This document shows, one piece after another, positions 5,315 through 5,491 of a DNA stretch of 5,491 nucleotides. Every line of letters starts with the position of its first letter. Within the stretch, counting starts at the first letter, position 1. This stretch comes from Actinomycetes bacterium (lineage in GTDB: Bacteria; Actinomycetota; Acidimicrobiia; Acidimicrobiales; Palsa-688): NCBI GenBank assembly GCA_021808665.1, contig JAKBBA010000194.1, positions 1 to 5,491 on the forward strand. The letters are read 5' to 3'. The position numbers and the translations under genes were made by a program. The notes beneath the pieces were generated by a model, which was given only the letters and a program-made list of their open reading frames with translations, was not told the DNA's origin and did not search any database.

Positions 5315-5491
5315 GTGTTGAGAGTTGAACGCGCCGGAATGTCGTGCCTCCAAGACTTAGGCCGGCCGCGGTCGTCACGTTTCGGGTTGCCAACGAACGG
5401 TGCGCTCGACCAGTTCTCGTCACGTGTAGCGAACGTTCTGGTAGGCAATGAGGAAACCGCCGCCTTGATTGAGATCACAGCGACGGACTTC
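5315..5491 (+). CDS. pxpC: Allophanate hydrolase subunit 2/KipA family, 5-oxoprolinase subunit C-like, N-terminal part (3' end outside window)
   Basis: The first 59 codons of a KipA/PxpC family protein, the larger partner of the PxpB-like subunit; the full family length is about 300 residues. The visible part shows the family's N-terminal signature: LRVERAGMSCLQDLGRPRSS (2-21), corresponding to the usual V..PG..TTVQDLGRPG, then FGLPTNGALDQFSSRVANVL (23-42) and VGNEETAALIEI (43-54). GTG 5315 is taken as the start because it falls one base after the pxpB stop and gives the usual short lead before the first strand. An ATG at 5267 in the same frame would overlap pxpB and add 16 unlikely residues. 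No strong ribosome site is seen, so translation probably depends on coupling to pxpB. The frame stays open to the right edge. It completes an A-B-C order, whereas in E. coli the order is B-C-A. Confidence 0.85.
   Translation, partial: MLRVERAGMSCLQDLGRPRSSRFGLPTNGALDQFSSRVANVLVGNEETAALIEITATDF

Noticed and set aside
5185..5478. Minus-strand 97-codon frame at the right edge
   Set aside because: It is antisense to the end of the pxpB-like gene and the start of the pxpC-like gene, both clearly supported by family motifs.

Overview
The window looks like accessory or catabolic DNA from a high-GC bacterium, most plausibly an actinobacterium of the Rhodococcus/Gordonia/Mycobacterium kind. This rests on GC-rich codons, GTG starts, tight 4-base stop/start overlaps and the protein families present. 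No rRNA, tRNA, CRISPR array, insertion sequence or phage gene was seen. The organism call is an inference from composition only.

Layout. (1) Positions 3-1954, plus strand: the 3' part of an AMP-dependent acyl-CoA ligase (its start lies left of the window) overlaps by 4 bases a complete HSL-type alpha/beta hydrolase. They form a translationally coupled pair. (2) Positions 1951-2215: a short convergent gap. It opens with a 29-codon reading frame that overlaps the hydrolase stop by 4 bases and ends early, possibly the stump of a lost third gene. (3) Positions 2216-3166, minus strand: a complete LysR-family regulator whose N-terminal domain closely resembles the nitrogen-assimilation regulator Nac. 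(4) Positions 3167-3807: a long divergent intergenic region with no convincing gene but many dyads and repeats, a near-match to a Nac-type site and a possible promoter. (5) Positions 3808-5491, plus strand: a compact three-gene unit, LamB/YcsF protein (PxpA family), then allophanate hydrolase subunit 1-like protein (PxpB/KipI family), then the first 59 codons of an allophanate hydrolase subunit 2-like protein (PxpC/KipA family), which runs off the right edge.

Working together. The ligase/hydrolase pair suggests ester cleavage followed by CoA activation of the released acid; the substrate is unknown. The pxpABC-type unit encodes the parts of the bacterial 5-oxoprolinase, which opens 5-oxoproline (pyroglutamate) to glutamate using ATP. 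The divergent Nac-like regulator is the obvious candidate controller, which would fit nitrogen recovery from a lactam.

Most worth attention: the PxpA and PxpB proteins both keep the family framework but depart from the usual signature motifs at specific places (PxpA at the KPHGxLYN and DLNxD motifs, PxpB at the LGFxPGFPYL and QTGIYP motifs). The complex may therefore act on a different lactam or belong to a divergent sub-branch. Codon use also changes sharply between the left and right halves, which points to a mosaic join near 1950-2215.
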